A stretch of 64,000 bases of DNA from Bacillota bacterium (GTDB lineage Bacteria > Bacillota > Clostridia > Christensenellales > DTU072): positions 496,001 through 560,000 of the forward strand of contig JAEXAB010000003.1 in the NCBI GenBank assembly GCA_023394875.1. Reading direction: 5' to 3'. A program made the position numbers and the translations under genes. Within the stretch, counting starts at the first letter, position 1. Each line of letters opens with the position of its first letter. Below the pieces are notes generated by a model, which was not told where the DNA came from, did not search any database, and worked only from the letters and a program-made list of their open reading frames with translations. Shown here piece after piece: positions 62,452-64,000 of this stretch.

Positions 62452-63949
62452 TTCTTTTAGCCTCCTTTCTCAATGTGCTGGGATGACCGTTAGCCTTAAT
62501 CCAATCTCTAATGTCACCGTGTTTTCCATTCGTATATGGTCTTTTTATTATAATGTTGTTTACGAACACGAATGTTGCCTCGTGATTCTTAATGGTTATT
62601 TTCTGAATGAACTTGTCCAATTTGCTTTCATCGAATTCCGATATAGGCGGACATTCTCCTGGGTTAATATTTTGAGGTTTTTTCTTTAAGACTGCCTTAT
62701 CTGTAGATGCAATTTCAGCCAATAGCCCATTCATCTCTTTGGTATAATCTGTCTGGGATATAAGACCTTTTGTACGAAGCCTAAGCAATTCCCTCTCTTC
62801 CTTGAGCAATACTTGTTTCTTTTCTGCAAGTGATTCATCGATTATTTTCGAATATCCGCAGGTAACAAACTCATTGTAAGCCTCAGTAAATATTTTCTTC
62901 AGCACCTCGTCTTTAATGCTTGTGCTTTCACGGCAAGCGTCTCTGCCATGCTTTAATTGCGTTCCGCAGCACCATACATTTGAAGCGCTGGGTGTACCGG
63001 CATTGTTTACCTTATGTGTATACTTTTTACCGCAACAGCCGCATTCTATTATTCCTGAGAACGGATACTCTGTTTGCTTTCGGCATTTAAACTGCATATT
63101 CGGCTTGAGTTCTCTGATTCTTTGAACCCTTTCGAATAATTCTTTGTCAATTATCGCTTCGTGGCTGTTTTCTATCAGATATTGCTCTTTTTCGCCCGAA
63201 TTCTTTTTCTTAACGCCTTTTTCCATATAGGTTTTACGAAGCAGACATTCTCCGATATACTTTTCGTTTTTCAGTATACACAAGACAGAAGAGTCTTGCC
63301 AAAGTCCGCCTTTTAATGTCAATACTCCCGCTTTGTTTAACCCTCTAGCAATCTCCCCGGCGCTGTATCCTTCAGCATATTTATTGAAGATAAATTTCAC
63401 ATTTTCGGCTGTCTGGGGATCGACAATCAAAGTTCTATTTTCTTTATTAATCCTGAAGCCGTATACTCCGTTGCCATAATAAAGCTTGCCTTGTTTGAAG
63501 TTATCTTCTACAGCCCATTCATTGCGCGCTCCGAATACCGATAATTCATTTTCCGCAACCGCTGCGGCGATTATGAGATACAACTCGCTTTGGGTGTCCA
63601 GCGTATTTATCTTTTCCGCTTCAAAATACACCGCGACGCCTTTCTCTCGAAGTTCTCTTGTGGCTGTTAATAATTCGGTTGTGTTTCGGGCAAATCTTGA
63701 TACCGACTTACAATAGATTATGTCTAATTCACCGTTCAAAGCGTCTTGCATCATAGCGTTAAACTGCGCCCTGTTCCTGGCATTTTTACCGCTTATTCCT
63801 TTATCCGCATATACCGCTATAAGATCCGTATTGTTTATTTCTTGAATCTCTTTTTTTAAGGCTTCTACTTGGAAGTCATAGCTGTGGCATTGAAAACGCG
63901 AAGTAGTTGAAACTCTTATGTATGCTGCGGCTCTTATCCTTTGTTCCAT
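62429..63949 (-). CDS. Large serine recombinase, second of a pair
   Basis: About 506 residues from MEQRIRAAAYIRVSTTSRFQ. It has the catalytic serine in YIRVSTTS, YADKGISGKNARNRAQFN, KSVSRFARNTTELL, a zinc ribbon CGCCGKKYTH...CCGTQLKHGRDAC, and a shorter coiled coil. The in-frame ATG 18 bases upstream is less likely than the one after AAGGAGGTAGCT. Pairs of overlapping serine recombinases mark integrative elements in Clostridia; both may be needed. The element probably extends past the right edge. Confidence 0.93.
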   Translation of the reverse strand: MEQRIRAAAYIRVSTTSRFQCHSYDFQVEALKKEIQEINNTDLIAVYADKGISGKNARNRAQFNAMMQDALNGELDIIYCKSVSRFARNTTELLTATRELREKGVAVYFEAEKINTLDTQSELYLIIAAAVAENELSVFGARNEWAVEDNFKQGKLYYGNGVYGFRINKENRTLIVDPQTAENVKFIFNKYAEGYSAGEIARGLNKAGVLTLKGGLWQDSSVLCILKNEKYIGECLLRKTYMEKGVKKKNSGEKEQYLIENSHEAIIDKELFERVQRIRELKPNMQFKCRKQTEYPFSGIIECGCCGKKYTHKVNNAGTPSASNVWCCGTQLKHGRDACRESTSIKDEVLKKIFTEAYNEFVTCGYSKIIDESLAEKKQVLLKEERELLRLRTKGLISQTDYTKEMNGLLAEIASTDKAVLKKKPQNINPGECPPISEFDESKLDKFIQKITIKNHEATFVFVNNIIIKRPYTNGKHGDIRDWIKANGHPSTLRKEAKRIGNGNNK

Positions 63950-64000
63950 AGCTACCTCCTTTATCAATGCTTTGTAAAGACAACAATAGCGTAAAGGCTT

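Noticed and set aside
1..64000. tRNA or rRNA genes
   Set aside because: No cloverleaf with a TTCGA-type T loop or 16S/23S signature sequence was noticed on reading both strands; a dedicated scan was not possible.

Overview
The window looks like chromosome from an anaerobic, low-GC Firmicute, most likely an uncultured gut Clostridia lineage. The evidence is AT-rich intergenic DNA, strong AGGAGG ribosome sites, near-consensus sigma-A promoters, and an oxygen-shy metabolism: two rubredoxins, hybrid cluster protein, FeoAB iron uptake, a CoA-disulfide-reductase-type enzyme and a TM1266-like protein. The species cannot be named from this sequence. Most genes are on the minus strand.

Layout. (1) 1-3.6 kb: a cut-off Crp/Fnr regulator, a three-domain sulfur-handling flavoprotein and a rubredoxin. 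(2) 3.4-6.9 kb: a ferrous iron operon (two FeoA, FeoB, a Cys-rich FeoB partner) with duplicated palindromes in its leader, next to a DtxR-type metal regulator. (3) 6.9-15.5 kb: core genes, namely a methyltransferase, an AmaP-like protein, the arginine operon argC-J-B-D, a SulP anion transporter and an AraC regulator. (4) 15.6-24.3 kb: a nine-gene surface polysaccharide operon with one consensus promoter (initiating sugar transferase, aminotransferase, three glycosyltransferases, ligase/polymerase, LicD, flippase, TagD). (5) 24.3-27.7 kb: a nitrosative-stress locus, with an HcpR-like regulator divergent from ferredoxin, rubredoxin and hcp. (6) 27.7-37 kb: a methyltransferase behind a probable attenuation leader, small housekeeping enzymes, a large beta-helix surface protein and other envelope proteins.

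(7) 37.2-60.6 kb is accessory DNA. It holds decayed restriction-type fragments (an EcoRI-type adenine methylase and DUF262), a large exported esterase and an intact three-gene cassette (zinc-ribbon protein, 95-residue protein, PD-(D/E)XK nuclease-like protein) that could be an undescribed defence unit. It also holds an Agr-like quorum-sensing region: a cyclic-lactone-type precursor, a tiny acidic peptide, an AgrA-like regulator, a truncated AgrC-like receptor, and two near-identical promoters with tandem LytTR-type direct repeats. One of these drives the peptide operon and the other drives an exported protein followed by ABC transporter genes. Several genes are broken (agrC/metalloprotease junction, XRE regulator, helicase). 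A 1932-residue membrane-anchored surface protein, paralogous to the one at 30.6 kb, closes the region. (8) 60.0-64 kb: a TetR regulator that may be leaderless and two overlapping large serine recombinases that probably mark the end of a mobile element continuing past the right edge.

No tRNA, rRNA, CRISPR array or complete insertion sequence was seen. All functions are inferred from reading motifs and family resemblance; no database search was run.
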